Source: Oscillospiraceae bacterium (GTDB taxonomy: Bacteria; Bacillota; Clostridia; Oscillospirales; CAG-272). From it: DNA of 38,482 nucleotides. Below the pieces are notes generated by a model that did no database searches, had not been told where the DNA came from, and saw nothing but the letters and a program-made list of their open reading frames with translations. Position 1 is the stretch's first letter; each line of letters starts with the position of its first letter. Positions 24,688-32,725 of this stretch are shown here, piece after piece. The DNA lies in contig SVRO01000003.1 of the NCBI GenBank assembly GCA_015064795.1, forward strand, positions 1 to 38,482, read 5' to 3'. The translations under genes and the position numbers were made by a program.

Positions 24688-27413
24688 TTCAGTTTGGATT
24701 TCGTGTATATCAGCGAAGGCACTAACCAAAGCACCTGATAGATCACAATATACAAGGAAGGAACATACGCATACAGTTTTCCCACCATAACGAACGCGGA
24801 TAAAATTACGCCCAGCAAGAGCGACAAAAGGCGGAAGCATCTCTGCTTGCTATAAATACGCTTGATGTTAAAGCATTGCTCCAGGATCTTGAAGATCATA
24901 TGCGAATTCTTCGAGGTGACGATTCCGCTATCCGAATGCTTTCCGATGGGAATAAGCTCGTTAGGTGTAGGACGTATGACCTTGATGGACACATTCTTAT
25001 CGTTTCGAAGTGCTGCAATCATTTTCTCGTTCACGTTGGGATCCAGGGTTCGAATACCAACGCGAACACCGTTTCTCAACATCTCTGCGGCAAATTTTTC
25101 AAAACGCTGGGTAACCGTATACTGCACGTAAAGCTTCGCACAAAGCTCACCACCAATTGCCAAATACAGAATACAGATCTGTCCGCTTTCGATTTTTTTC
25201 TCGTCGTCAGTGTTACGCTTTGGGAAATATCCATGACTTCGCATAAAAGCAAGATTGCCGATGTAAACCGTTTGATCCTCAACAGTTGCTTTCACGCCAC
25301 CAACCGAAATATCGGTGATGCGTACGTTTTCTTTTTTCTCAATCTCCTTGGCCGAATTATCAAAAACGTTGCAAAGCGGTGCGCCGATAACGGTAAAGAC
25401 CGAAAGTGCATAAGAAAGCAACGAATAAAAGTCCATATCGTTATAAGAACGAACGCCAACCACGCGCGCACCGTGTTTTCCAAACATTTCCGAGTCCTCA
25501 AGGTAGATCGTATCGGTGTCGTTGTACTCCTCAGATACGGCGTCGCCGATCACCGCACTGTCAAGCTTGGAAAGTCCCTTCGTCAAGTGGAAGAAAGGAT
25601 ATATGTTGGCAATCAGAAATTGCATCGGCACGCAAATAAACATGGAAAAGGCAAACGACGCAAAGAAGGTGGAAATATCGTCGGTCAAAAACAAGGAAAA
25701 CAAGGAAACCACAAGAGCACCGAGAGTCGAAAAAGCAAGCTCATGGAAATATTCCGAAAGCTGAAGGGATCGGCGACCTGAGCGCGTGAAGAAGTTGCCC
25801 ACGAAAGTAACCTTCTCCACGAAGAATTCCTGCCCAAACGAAAAAACGTTGGATTCGTTTTGTGCCTTTTCTTCCAATCGTTCAAGTGAAAGCTTTGGTT
25901 TGCGATCCGAAACGACATCAAAGGCCAACCTTTCGCGCGTAAGACGCATACCATCGTCCGCAATACCAAACAAGAGGAAGATCGCCATTGCAAAATTGTA
26001 AACAGACATTCCGCTCTCTCGGAAAAAGAGCAAAACAATAAGATTATACGTAAAATTCAGCACAGAAAGACAAGCAATTGGTCCAAAAGGATCCCCCTGT
26101 AATACCATACACGAACGAAGTCCAATTCCTATCCTTTTGCGCGAAATAGCAATGAGCAATGCAGATAAGAGCAGTGCCGTAAAGTAATAAACCGACGGCT
26201 GATTCAGCCAATTTGAAAGATATGGCAGTCTTATGGCCGTCATGGGTAGATTTTCAAGGAACAGGATCAAAATACTCAAAAAAAATGTAGCGATCAAACG
26301 GTCACGAATCCTTCGGTTCTCGGAGGCATATCGCTTTTTTATAGAATCGATCTGTTTTGCATTGCGAAACTCCTCGCCGTCGTATCCGTACGTACGCTCA
26401 CCGGTGAATTCCTCAAAGAATGGGTCGTAAAATCCGTTTCTGGCAGAGCGAACGCGTGCATACCCCACCGAGCTTTCAAGCGCTTCCTTGCTACCGAGGG
26501 CTAACGCGAGATTGATATCAATATCATCAAAGTCCGGTGCGTCGATCGGCTCTTCTTCACGCAGTTTGTTTTCGGTTTTCGTTTTGCCCAAGCCAAAAAA
26601 ACGATTTGCCTCGTCATCCTCTAAATACAGGTCTTTATATTCGTCAAGAGGCTCGTAGCAAATTTTTTCCTCGCGTGCATCCAAAAGAATCAGCATGTCC
26701 TCTGCTTTCGTTTTCTCCTGTGAAAAAGAAACGCTCTCGTCCTTTGGTACATTCGCTTCGCAAGAAACAGCATTATCCAAAAGAATGTCCGCGTTGTCGG
26801 CAAGAGATTCCTTGTCCAATAGCCCAATGTCTTCTAACAACAGTGGCTCGCATTCGTCCGCAGCAAGATTTTCTTCGGGCTCAATTGCTTCTGACAGCTT
26901 GTCTACAGGGTCTTGGACAACCGGCTCGTTATCCGCATCACTTAGCATTTCCGAATTGTCGGTATCCACTTCCGAATGAAGCTTCTCCACCTTTTTTGGT
27001 AAGTTCCAAATCTCATCTGCGGAAACCGAATCGGAAACAAGGCTTTCCACGCGCTCGCGAAGCTTTTCTTCAAGCTCGGGATCTTCAACCTCCGCTTCGG
27101 GCTCATCTACAGCCAAAGCCTCCTCGACATCAAGAAAAATAACCGTTTCATCTTCCGCGACAACGGGCGTTCCCGCGGTATCCTCACCCGTTTCTACGGC
27201 AAACTCATACCCTTCGATGTTGTATTCCGAAGGTTCACAAGACTCGGCTTCCTTTTTGGGGGCACCGATATTTTTTTTCAAAAGATCAAGAAGCTCCTCG
27301 GGTGTTTCACCGCTCGGCTTCACCGAATCCACACCGGGAGCAGACTTCTTTTCCACCTTTTGCTGAAGGCGTGCAAGAAGCTCGGATATTTCGTTATTCG
27401 GCTTATTTTCCAT
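24684..27413 (-). CDS. Degenerate P-type-ATPase-like membrane protein with long acidic N-terminus
   Basis: A 909-aa protein. Residues 1-350 are acidic, repetitive in Glu/Asp/Leu and probably disordered. Hydrophobic segments lie near 374-390, 408-424, 444-464, 471-487, 563-579, 582-605, 861-880 and 883-902, an arrangement like heavy-metal P-type ATPases. The stretch after TM6 (TDTIYLEDSEMFG, 633-645) aligns with VDTVVFDKTGTLT, but the catalytic Asp is Glu639 and KTGT is gone. The N-domain HP motif is AP (678-679), while GVKATVEDQTVYIGN still looks P-type. TGDN reads TLDP (789-792), GDGxND is absent, and no TGES is seen. It is likely catalytically dead. The ATG at 27413 follows GGAG; a TTG at 27428 is rejected. 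Confidence 0.75.
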   Translation of the reverse strand: MENKPNNEISELLARLQQKVEKKSAPGVDSVKPSGETPEELLDLLKKNIGAPKKEAESCEPSEYNIEGYEFAVETGEDTAGTPVVAEDETVIFLDVEEALAVDEPEAEVEDPELEEKLRERVESLVSDSVSADEIWNLPKKVEKLHSEVDTDNSEMLSDADNEPVVQDPVDKLSEAIEPEENLAADECEPLLLEDIGLLDKESLADNADILLDNAVSCEANVPKDESVSFSQEKTKAEDMLILLDAREEKICYEPLDEYKDLYLEDDEANRFFGLGKTKTENKLREEEPIDAPDFDDIDINLALALGSKEALESSVGYARVRSARNGFYDPFFEEFTGERTYGYDGEEFRNAKQIDSIKKRYASENRRIRDRLIATFFLSILILFLENLPMTAIRLPYLSNWLNQPSVYYFTALLLSALLIAISRKRIGIGLRSCMVLQGDPFGPIACLSVLNFTYNLIVLLFFRESGMSVYNFAMAIFLLFGIADDGMRLTRERLAFDVVSDRKPKLSLERLEEKAQNESNVFSFGQEFFVEKVTFVGNFFTRSGRRSLQLSEYFHELAFSTLGALVVSLFSLFLTDDISTFFASFAFSMFICVPMQFLIANIYPFFHLTKGLSKLDSAVIGDAVSEEYNDTDTIYLEDSEMFGKHGARVVGVRSYNDMDFYSLLSYALSVFTVIGAPLCNVFDNSAKEIEKKENVRITDISVGGVKATVEDQTVYIGNLAFMRSHGYFPKRNTDDEKKIESGQICILYLAIGGELCAKLYVQYTVTQRFEKFAAEMLRNGVRVGIRTLDPNVNEKMIAALRNDKNVSIKVIRPTPNELIPIGKHSDSGIVTSKNSHMIFKILEQCFNIKRIYSKQRCFRLLSLLLGVILSAFVMVGKLYAYVPSLYIVIYQVLWLVPSLIYTKSKLK

Positions 27414-27436
27414 AATCTTTCTCCGCAAAATTTCGT

Positions 27437-28282
27437 TTAGGCTTTCTTGTGATGCTGCTTGGACGCCTCCGCCAAAATGACCGACGCCGCGGTCGACACG
27501 TTAAAAGAGTTCACCTTTCCATACATGGGAATGGAAACCACAAAATCACTTCTCTCAAGAACCAGCTTGGAAACACCGTCGCCTTCGCTTCCAAACACGA
27601 TAACGGCACCACCCGAAAAGTCGGTATCGTAATAGTTTTGACCTCCCGCCTCAGCGGCGTATACCCAAAGTCCCTGCTTTTTCAAGGACTCCAGCGTAGA
27701 AACGATATTGGATACCTTGGCGATGGCCAAATGCTCGATCGCACCGGCAGACGCCTTGCTAACGAGTGGCGTAAGACCGCTTGCACGTCTCTTGGGAAGA
27801 ATGAGCCCGTGCGCCCCCACGCCCTCGGCACAACGGATCAACGCCCCGAGGTTATAAGGGTCCGTAATGCCGTCCGAAACGACGATCAACGGCTTTTCCC
27901 CACGTTCCTCGGCAATTTTCAAAATATCCTCAACCGACGAATATTCCTTTTCGGCCGCCATAGCAACGATGCCCTGATGTGGCGCAAAACCCGAAACCGA
28001 ATCCAATTTCGCCTTTTCTACCTCAAGGATCGGAATTCCCATCCTGCGAGCCTCAGCCACAAGGACGATGATCGAGCCCTCAAGCTCTCCCTTGCGAATC
28101 CAGATTTTATCAATCGAGCGTCCCGAACGCAACAGCTCACGAACGGCATTGCGGCCAATTACAAGCCCCGAGCTTTCTTCTTCCTCGCGCGGTTCACGGG
28201 AAACCGTTTTCTCGTCTCCGTTTCGCCAATCGCTCTTTCCTCGATACGATTTTTGATGACGTTCCGTTTTGTTATATGCCAT
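27437..28282 (-). CDS. rlmB: 23S rRNA (guanosine-2'-O-)-methyltransferase RlmB-like (TrmH/SpoU family)
   Basis: A 281-aa SPOUT methyltransferase. It has a basic N-terminal tail (1-40) and a substrate-binding domain (about 40-115, GLVIGRNAVRELLRSG). The SpoU knot domain follows with IVVSDGITDPYNLGALIRCAEGVGAHG (motif 1), VIVFGSEGDGVSKL (motif 2) and IPMYGKVNSFNVSTAASVILAEA (motif 3). RlmB 2'-O-methylates G2251 in E. coli 23S rRNA; the related TrmH or another rRNA target cannot be excluded by eye. GGAAGG precedes the ATG. It is the first gene of a seven-gene minus-strand run. Confidence 0.93.
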   Translation of the reverse strand: MAYNKTERHQKSYRGKSDWRNGDEKTVSREPREEEESSGLVIGRNAVRELLRSGRSIDKIWIRKGELEGSIIVLVAEARRMGIPILEVEKAKLDSVSGFAPHQGIVAMAAEKEYSSVEDILKIAEERGEKPLIVVSDGITDPYNLGALIRCAEGVGAHGLILPKRRASGLTPLVSKASAGAIEHLAIAKVSNIVSTLESLKKQGLWVYAAEAGGQNYYDTDFSGGAVIVFGSEGDGVSKLVLERSDFVVSIPMYGKVNSFNVSTAASVILAEASKQHHKKA

Positions 28283-28327
28283 AAGTTTATCCTTCCCAAC
28301 AATGTCTATATTATATTAGTTCTTTAT

Positions 28328-28356
28328 ATTATAGCATCTTTTTTCACTTTTGTATA
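28328..28356 (-). promoter_or_regulatory. Promoter of the rlmB operon
   Basis: On the minus strand, TATACA (28351-28356) and TATAAT (28328-28333) are 17 bp apart, about 45 bp before the rlmB start. The -10 is perfect and the -35 is 4/6. A second TATAAT-like box lies a few bases downstream. Confidence 0.55.
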
Positions 28357-28414
28357 TACCTTTTTCAAATTTTTGATTTTTTCTTCCTTTTGAACAGAAA
28401 AACAGAAAAAGTCC

Positions 28415-28443
28415 TTGAAAAAAATGCGCAAATGTAGTATAAT
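28415..28443 (+). promoter_or_regulatory. Promoter of the Gfo/Idh/MocA-coaE-prfA-topoisomerase run
   Basis: TTGAAA (28415-28420) and TATAAT (28438-28443) are 17 bp apart, 34 bp before the ATG. It is divergent from the rlmB promoter. No terminator was seen before 36166, so it may drive all seven genes. Confidence 0.8.
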
Positions 28444-28477
28444 AACTGTATATATAGTTTCAAAGGGAGGAGCGGGT

Positions 28478-29614
28478 ATGGATTTCAAACATTTGAAGAT
28501 CGGTCTGCTTGGCTTCGGCAGTATGGGACGTGCGCATTCCTATGCCATAAAAAATCTGCCATTCTTCTATACAGAGCTCCCCTTTTCCGCGGAAATCGTT
28601 GGCGTATGCACCACAAGTATGGAAAAAGCCGAGAAAGTCTGCCGTGAATTTGGCTTTTCCGTTCCCACGGTAAGCGAGGATGATCTGCTCCTGAGCCCTG
28701 ACGTTGATATCATTGATATCTGTACGCCCAATATTTATCATTACGACACCTTAAAGAAGGCGTTACTCGCAGGCAAGCATATCTATTGTGAAAAGCCTCT
28801 CTGTGTTTCCGCCGCGCAGGCCCACGAGATTGCCCTTCTTGCAGAAAAAAGTGGGAAAATACACAAGATCGTTTTCAACAACCGCTATATTCCCGCCGTT
28901 ATGCGTGCCAAGGAGCTGATCGAGGAGGGGCGCTTAGGAAGGCTTCTTTCTTTTGATGCCGCCTATCTGCACAGTAGCTCGGTTTTCACGGAACGAAACG
29001 CAGGATGGAAACAAAACAAAGACATCTGTGGCGGCGGCGTTCTTTTTGATCTTGGATCGCACGTTATTGACATGATATACCATCTTTGCGGTAACTTTCA
29101 CTCGGTTTGCGCCACCACGCAGATCGCCTTCCCAACTCGCACGGGAATGGACGGCAAGCCTTGGCAAACCAATGCCGATGAGGCCTTCTATATGCTGGCA
29201 AAGCTTTCGTGCGGTGCTATGGGAACCCTTCGCGCCTCCAAAATTTCCTGCGGTGCAAACGACGATCTTTTCTTTGAGATCTACGGTGAAAAGGGTGCGC
29301 TCAAATACTCGTTGATGGAGCCGAATTGGCTTTGGTTTTACGATAACACAAAAGAAGAAAAGGCACTCGGCGGAGAACGCGGCTTTACCAAAATAGAGGC
29401 CGCGGGCCGTTATGCGTTGCCCGGTGGCATTTTCCCCTCGCCGAAGGCACCGATCGGATGGCTTTCGGGACATGTAGAAAGCTATCGCGATTTTTTGAAT
29501 TCTGTCTCAAAAGAAACACAATCAAACCCAAATTTCTTCGATGCAGCTTACGTGCAAAAAATTATGGAAGCGGCATACCTCTCGGCTGAGCAAGGCGTAT
29601 GGATGGAGATTTGA
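28478..29614 (+). CDS. Gfo/Idh/MocA-family oxidoreductase
   Basis: A 378-aa NAD(P)-dependent sugar or polyol dehydrogenase. The Rossmann motif is GLLGFGSMGRAH (9-20). DVDIIDICTPNIYHYD and the catalytic-region HIYCEKPLCVS motif (EKP) follow. The C-terminal alpha/beta domain contains GGGVLFDLGSHVIDMIYHLCG, with the Asp/His substrate residues DLGSHVID. The substrate is not predictable. I chose the ATG at 28478 after GGGAGGAG; a TTG at 28415 coincides with the -35 box and is rejected. It is the first gene of an otherwise housekeeping run, 13 bp ahead of coaE. Confidence 0.94.
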   Translation: MDFKHLKIGLLGFGSMGRAHSYAIKNLPFFYTELPFSAEIVGVCTTSMEKAEKVCREFGFSVPTVSEDDLLLSPDVDIIDICTPNIYHYDTLKKALLAGKHIYCEKPLCVSAAQAHEIALLAEKSGKIHKIVFNNRYIPAVMRAKELIEEGRLGRLLSFDAAYLHSSSVFTERNAGWKQNKDICGGGVLFDLGSHVIDMIYHLCGNFHSVCATTQIAFPTRTGMDGKPWQTNADEAFYMLAKLSCGAMGTLRASKISCGANDDLFFEIYGEKGALKYSLMEPNWLWFYDNTKEEKALGGERGFTKIEAAGRYALPGGIFPSPKAPIGWLSGHVESYRDFLNSVSKETQSNPNFFDAAYVQKIMEAAYLSAEQGVWMEI

Positions 29615-29627
29615 CAAGGAGAATACC

Positions 29628-30242
29628 ATGAAAATTATTGGTCTGACGGGCCCAAGCGGCGCCGGCAAAGGACTTTGCGACGAATATTTTCGCGCGGTGG
29701 GAATTCCGTGCATCGATACGGACAAGGTTTACCACGATCTGCTGATTCCCCCGTCTCAATGCGCCGACGAGCTTGCAAATCGCTTTGGCCAAGAAATACG
29801 AAACCCCGATCAAACGATCAACCGCCAAAAGCTTGCAAGTATCGTTTTTTCGGACAAAAGCGGCAAGGCCGCAAAGGATCTGAACGCGATTTCCCACAAA
29901 TACGTCCGCAAAAAAACGCTTGCCTTACTTGAGGAATTTCGGGTGGAGGCAAAAAGCGCGGCAGTAGTCGACGCACCGCTTCTCTTTGAAGCGTTGTTTG
30001 ACCGTTTTTGCGATTTTACCATAGCCGTTCTTGCCGAGCGTGAGATTCGTGCAGCCCGTATTATGAAGCGAGATACGCTTTCACGTGAAAAAGCCGACGA
30101 ACGGATCGCGGCACAACAAAAGGACGAATTTTACCGTTCGAAAGCCAAATATACCCTATACAACGACGGAGAAAAAAACGAATTATTTTTGTCACTGGCC
30201 GACATTTTAACAAAAGAAAGTGTCTCGTTAGAAACAAAATGA
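29628..30242 (+). CDS. coaE: Dephospho-CoA kinase
   Basis: CoaE phosphorylates dephospho-CoA at the 3'-OH of ribose, the last step of CoA synthesis. The 204-aa protein has the CoaE order of segments: P-loop GLTGPSGAGKG (5-15), IPCIDTDKVYHDL, LASIVFSDKSG, NAISHKYVRKK, VVDAPLLFEALFD and the DTLSREKADERIAAQQ lid/helix. The P-loop Ser/Thr that normally follows GK is Gly15, a departure from GKS/T. Otherwise it looks intact and functional. AAGGAG precedes the ATG, chosen over an earlier in-frame ATG inside the preceding gene. The preceding stop is 13 bp upstream. Confidence 0.94.
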   Translation: MKIIGLTGPSGAGKGLCDEYFRAVGIPCIDTDKVYHDLLIPPSQCADELANRFGQEIRNPDQTINRQKLASIVFSDKSGKAAKDLNAISHKYVRKKTLALLEEFRVEAKSAAVVDAPLLFEALFDRFCDFTIAVLAEREIRAARIMKRDTLSREKADERIAAQQKDEFYRSKAKYTLYNDGEKNELFLSLADILTKESVSLETK

Positions 30243-30255
30243 AAAGGAGAATCGT

Positions 30256-31623
30256 ATGAAGAACGAACTCATCTACCAAAAGAAAAACTTTTACGAGCTT
30301 TTCGGCACAGCCGAAAAAAAGGCGGCACACGATTACGCCGTTGGATATACGAATTTTTTGGATAAAGCAAAAACTGAGCGTGAGGCGGTAAGCTATGCCG
30401 TAGCCAAAGCCGAGGCCAACGGCTTTCTTCCCTATTCCTTCGGCATGAAGCTGAATGTCGGTGGAAAGTATTATTTCAATAATCGTGAAAAAAATCTATT
30501 TCTTTTTACGATTGGAAAAGAGCCGCTGGAAAACGGATTCCGAATTTCCGCCGCGCACGTGGATTCGCCTCGTCTTGACCTCAAGCCTTGCCCGCTTTAC
30601 GAGGAAGGCGGTATGAGCTTTTTGAAGACGCACTACTATGGCGGCATTCGTAAATATCAGTGGGTCACGGTACCGCTTGCCCTTCACGGCGTAGTGATCA
30701 AGGCGGACGGAACGTCGGTAAATGTTACCGTAGGCGAGGACGCGGGTGATCCTATCTTTTATGTAAACGATCTGCTCCCGCATCTTGGCCACGACGACGA
30801 TAAAAAGCCGCTCGGTGACGCCATCCCTGCCGAGAAATTGAACATTCTCGTCGGAAGCGAACCGCTCGGTGACACCGATGCGCCTATCAAAGCGAATATT
30901 CTCGCTATTCTTCATGAAAAATACGGCATCACCGAGGAGGACTTTTTGTCCGCCGAGCTTTCTGCCGTTCCTGCCGATAAGGCGCGCGATATCGGCTTTG
31001 ACCGCTCTCTCATCGGTGCATACGGCCACGACGACCGCGTGTGCGCTTACCCCGCACTCACCGCGCTCTTTGATTGCGCGGATAGCGAACACTCCCTTAT
31101 GTGCATTCTTGCTGACAAGGAGGAAACGGGAAGCGATGGAAACACGGGTATGCAGGCCGATCTCATCTGCGACCTCATTCACGAGATCTCACTCGCCATG
31201 GGCGTTAATCCCACCGTCGTAAGATACAACTCTAAATGTCTGTCCGCCGATGTTTCGGCTTGCTTCGACCCCAACTTTCCCGAAGTCTTTGAAAAGAGAA
31301 ATTCTCCCCTGCTTTCTTGCGGTGTCGTTTTGACCAAATATACGGGCGCACGCGGTAAGAGCAGCACCAACGACGCCAGCGCCGAATATATCGGCTGGCT
31401 CCGCGGCGTGATGGCCAAGGACAACGTTCTCTGGCAGGCGGGAGAGCTTGGAAAGGCCGATTGCGGAGGAGGCGGCACGGTGGCCAAGTATATCGCAAAG
31501 CATAATATCGAAACCGTCGATCTCGGCGTCCCCGTTCTTTCCATGCACGCGCCTTACGAGGCAGTGGCCAAGGTGGATGTCTACGAGACCTATCGCGCCT
31601 TCTGTGCCTTTTGCAAAAACTAA
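30256..31623 (+). CDS. M18-family aminopeptidase
   Basis: A 455-aa dinuclear-zinc aminopeptidase that trims acidic or hydrophobic N-terminal residues in the cytoplasm. Metal and catalytic segments are AAHVDSPRLDLKP (His101, Asp103), LADKEETGSDGNTGMQ (the Glu-Glu pair), GAYGHDDRVCAYPAL and the final SMHAPYEAVAKVDVYE (His). Length and order fit the group typified by aspartyl aminopeptidase and LapB-like enzymes. AAAAGGAG precedes the ATG. It lies 13 bp after coaE and 24 bp before prfA, as part of a housekeeping operon. Confidence 0.94.
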   Translation: MKNELIYQKKNFYELFGTAEKKAAHDYAVGYTNFLDKAKTEREAVSYAVAKAEANGFLPYSFGMKLNVGGKYYFNNREKNLFLFTIGKEPLENGFRISAAHVDSPRLDLKPCPLYEEGGMSFLKTHYYGGIRKYQWVTVPLALHGVVIKADGTSVNVTVGEDAGDPIFYVNDLLPHLGHDDDKKPLGDAIPAEKLNILVGSEPLGDTDAPIKANILAILHEKYGITEEDFLSAELSAVPADKARDIGFDRSLIGAYGHDDRVCAYPALTALFDCADSEHSLMCILADKEETGSDGNTGMQADLICDLIHEISLAMGVNPTVVRYNSKCLSADVSACFDPNFPEVFEKRNSPLLSCGVVLTKYTGARGKSSTNDASAEYIGWLRGVMAKDNVLWQAGELGKADCGGGGTVAKYIAKHNIETVDLGVPVLSMHAPYEAVAKVDVYETYRAFCAFCKN

Positions 31624-31647
31624 TTTCCGAGAAAGGTTCTCTCACGT

Positions 31648-32712
31648 ATGCTTGAAAAATTAAAGGCCGCCGAAGGAAAATACATCGGCATGGAGGCAGA
31701 GCTTGCAGATCCCGCTATCTTTTCGGATAACGAAAAATATGCGACACTTATGAAGGAATACAAGACTCTGACTCCGATTATTGAAAAATATCGCGAATAT
31801 AAAAAGGCGGATGCCGAGCTTTCGGATCTCAAAGAAATGCTGGATGGTAGCCTGGATGCCGAGATGCGTGAAATGGCTTCGGAGGAATATAAGCAGACGC
31901 AAAAAACGCTCACAGAGCTTTTGGATGAACTAAAGATCCTTCTACTCCCCCGTGACCCCAACGACGACAAAAATGTAATCGTCGAGATCCGTGCAGGTGC
32001 GGGCGGCGAGGAGGCGGCACTTTTTGCGGCCGTGCTTTACCGTATGTATAGTATGTACGCCGAAACGGCAGGCTTTCGCACCTCGCTTATGAATGCCAAC
32101 GAAACCGAGCTTGGCGGATTTCGCGAGATCTCTTTTATGATTGAAGGAGACGGCGCGTACTCTCGCTTTAAATTTGAGAGCGGTGTTCACCGCGTACAAC
32201 GCGTTCCCGAAACCGAATCGCAAGGAAGAATACAGACCTCAACGGCAACGGTTGCCGTTCTTCCCGAGGTTGAGGAGGTTGAAGTTGAGATCAATCCGCA
32301 GGATCTCGTTTTTGAATCCTGTAAGTCCAGCGGTAGCGGCGGTCAGCATATTAACAAGACCGAGTCTGCCGTGCGCTTAACGCACAAACCCTCGGGCATC
32401 GTCGTAGAGTGTCAGGAGGAGCGGAGCCAATTCAAAAACAAGGACAAGGCTCTCAAAATGCTTCGCGCCAAACTCTACGAGATCAAGCAAACCGAGCAAT
32501 CGCAAAAGATCGCCTCAGAGCGTCGAAGCCAAGTCGGCACGGGCGACCGAAGCGAGCGCATCCGTACCTACAACTATCCGCAAGGTCGCGTGACCGATCA
32601 TCGCATCTCGCTTACGCTTTATTCGCTGGAGGCCTTTCTCAACGGCGACATTGGAGACATGATCGACGCACTGATCACGGCGGATACCGCAGAAAAATTA
32701 AAAAACAACTAA
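31648..32712 (+). CDS. prfA: Peptide chain release factor 1
   Basis: RF1 reads UAA and UAG and triggers peptide release. The 354-aa protein has the class-I GGQ tripeptide at 231-233 (SSGSGGQHINKTES), whose Gln is the usual N5-methylation target. It has the RF1-type PxT codon-recognition motif as PET (187-189) in VQRVPETESQG. The RAGAGGEEAALFA segment (115-127) is standard RF1. The ribosome site GAAAGG is 11 nt from the ATG and lies in a small GAGAA/TTCTC hairpin (31629-31641). No prmC gene follows, although prfA-prmC-tsaC is a frequent order; here prfA is directly followed by tsaC. Confidence 0.97.
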   Translation: MLEKLKAAEGKYIGMEAELADPAIFSDNEKYATLMKEYKTLTPIIEKYREYKKADAELSDLKEMLDGSLDAEMREMASEEYKQTQKTLTELLDELKILLLPRDPNDDKNVIVEIRAGAGGEEAALFAAVLYRMYSMYAETAGFRTSLMNANETELGGFREISFMIEGDGAYSRFKFESGVHRVQRVPETESQGRIQTSTATVAVLPEVEEVEVEINPQDLVFESCKSSGSGGQHINKTESAVRLTHKPSGIVVECQEERSQFKNKDKALKMLRAKLYEIKQTEQSQKIASERRSQVGTGDRSERIRTYNYPQGRVTDHRISLTLYSLEAFLNGDIGDMIDALITADTAEKLKNN

Positions 32713-32725
32713 AGCAGGTGTTATT

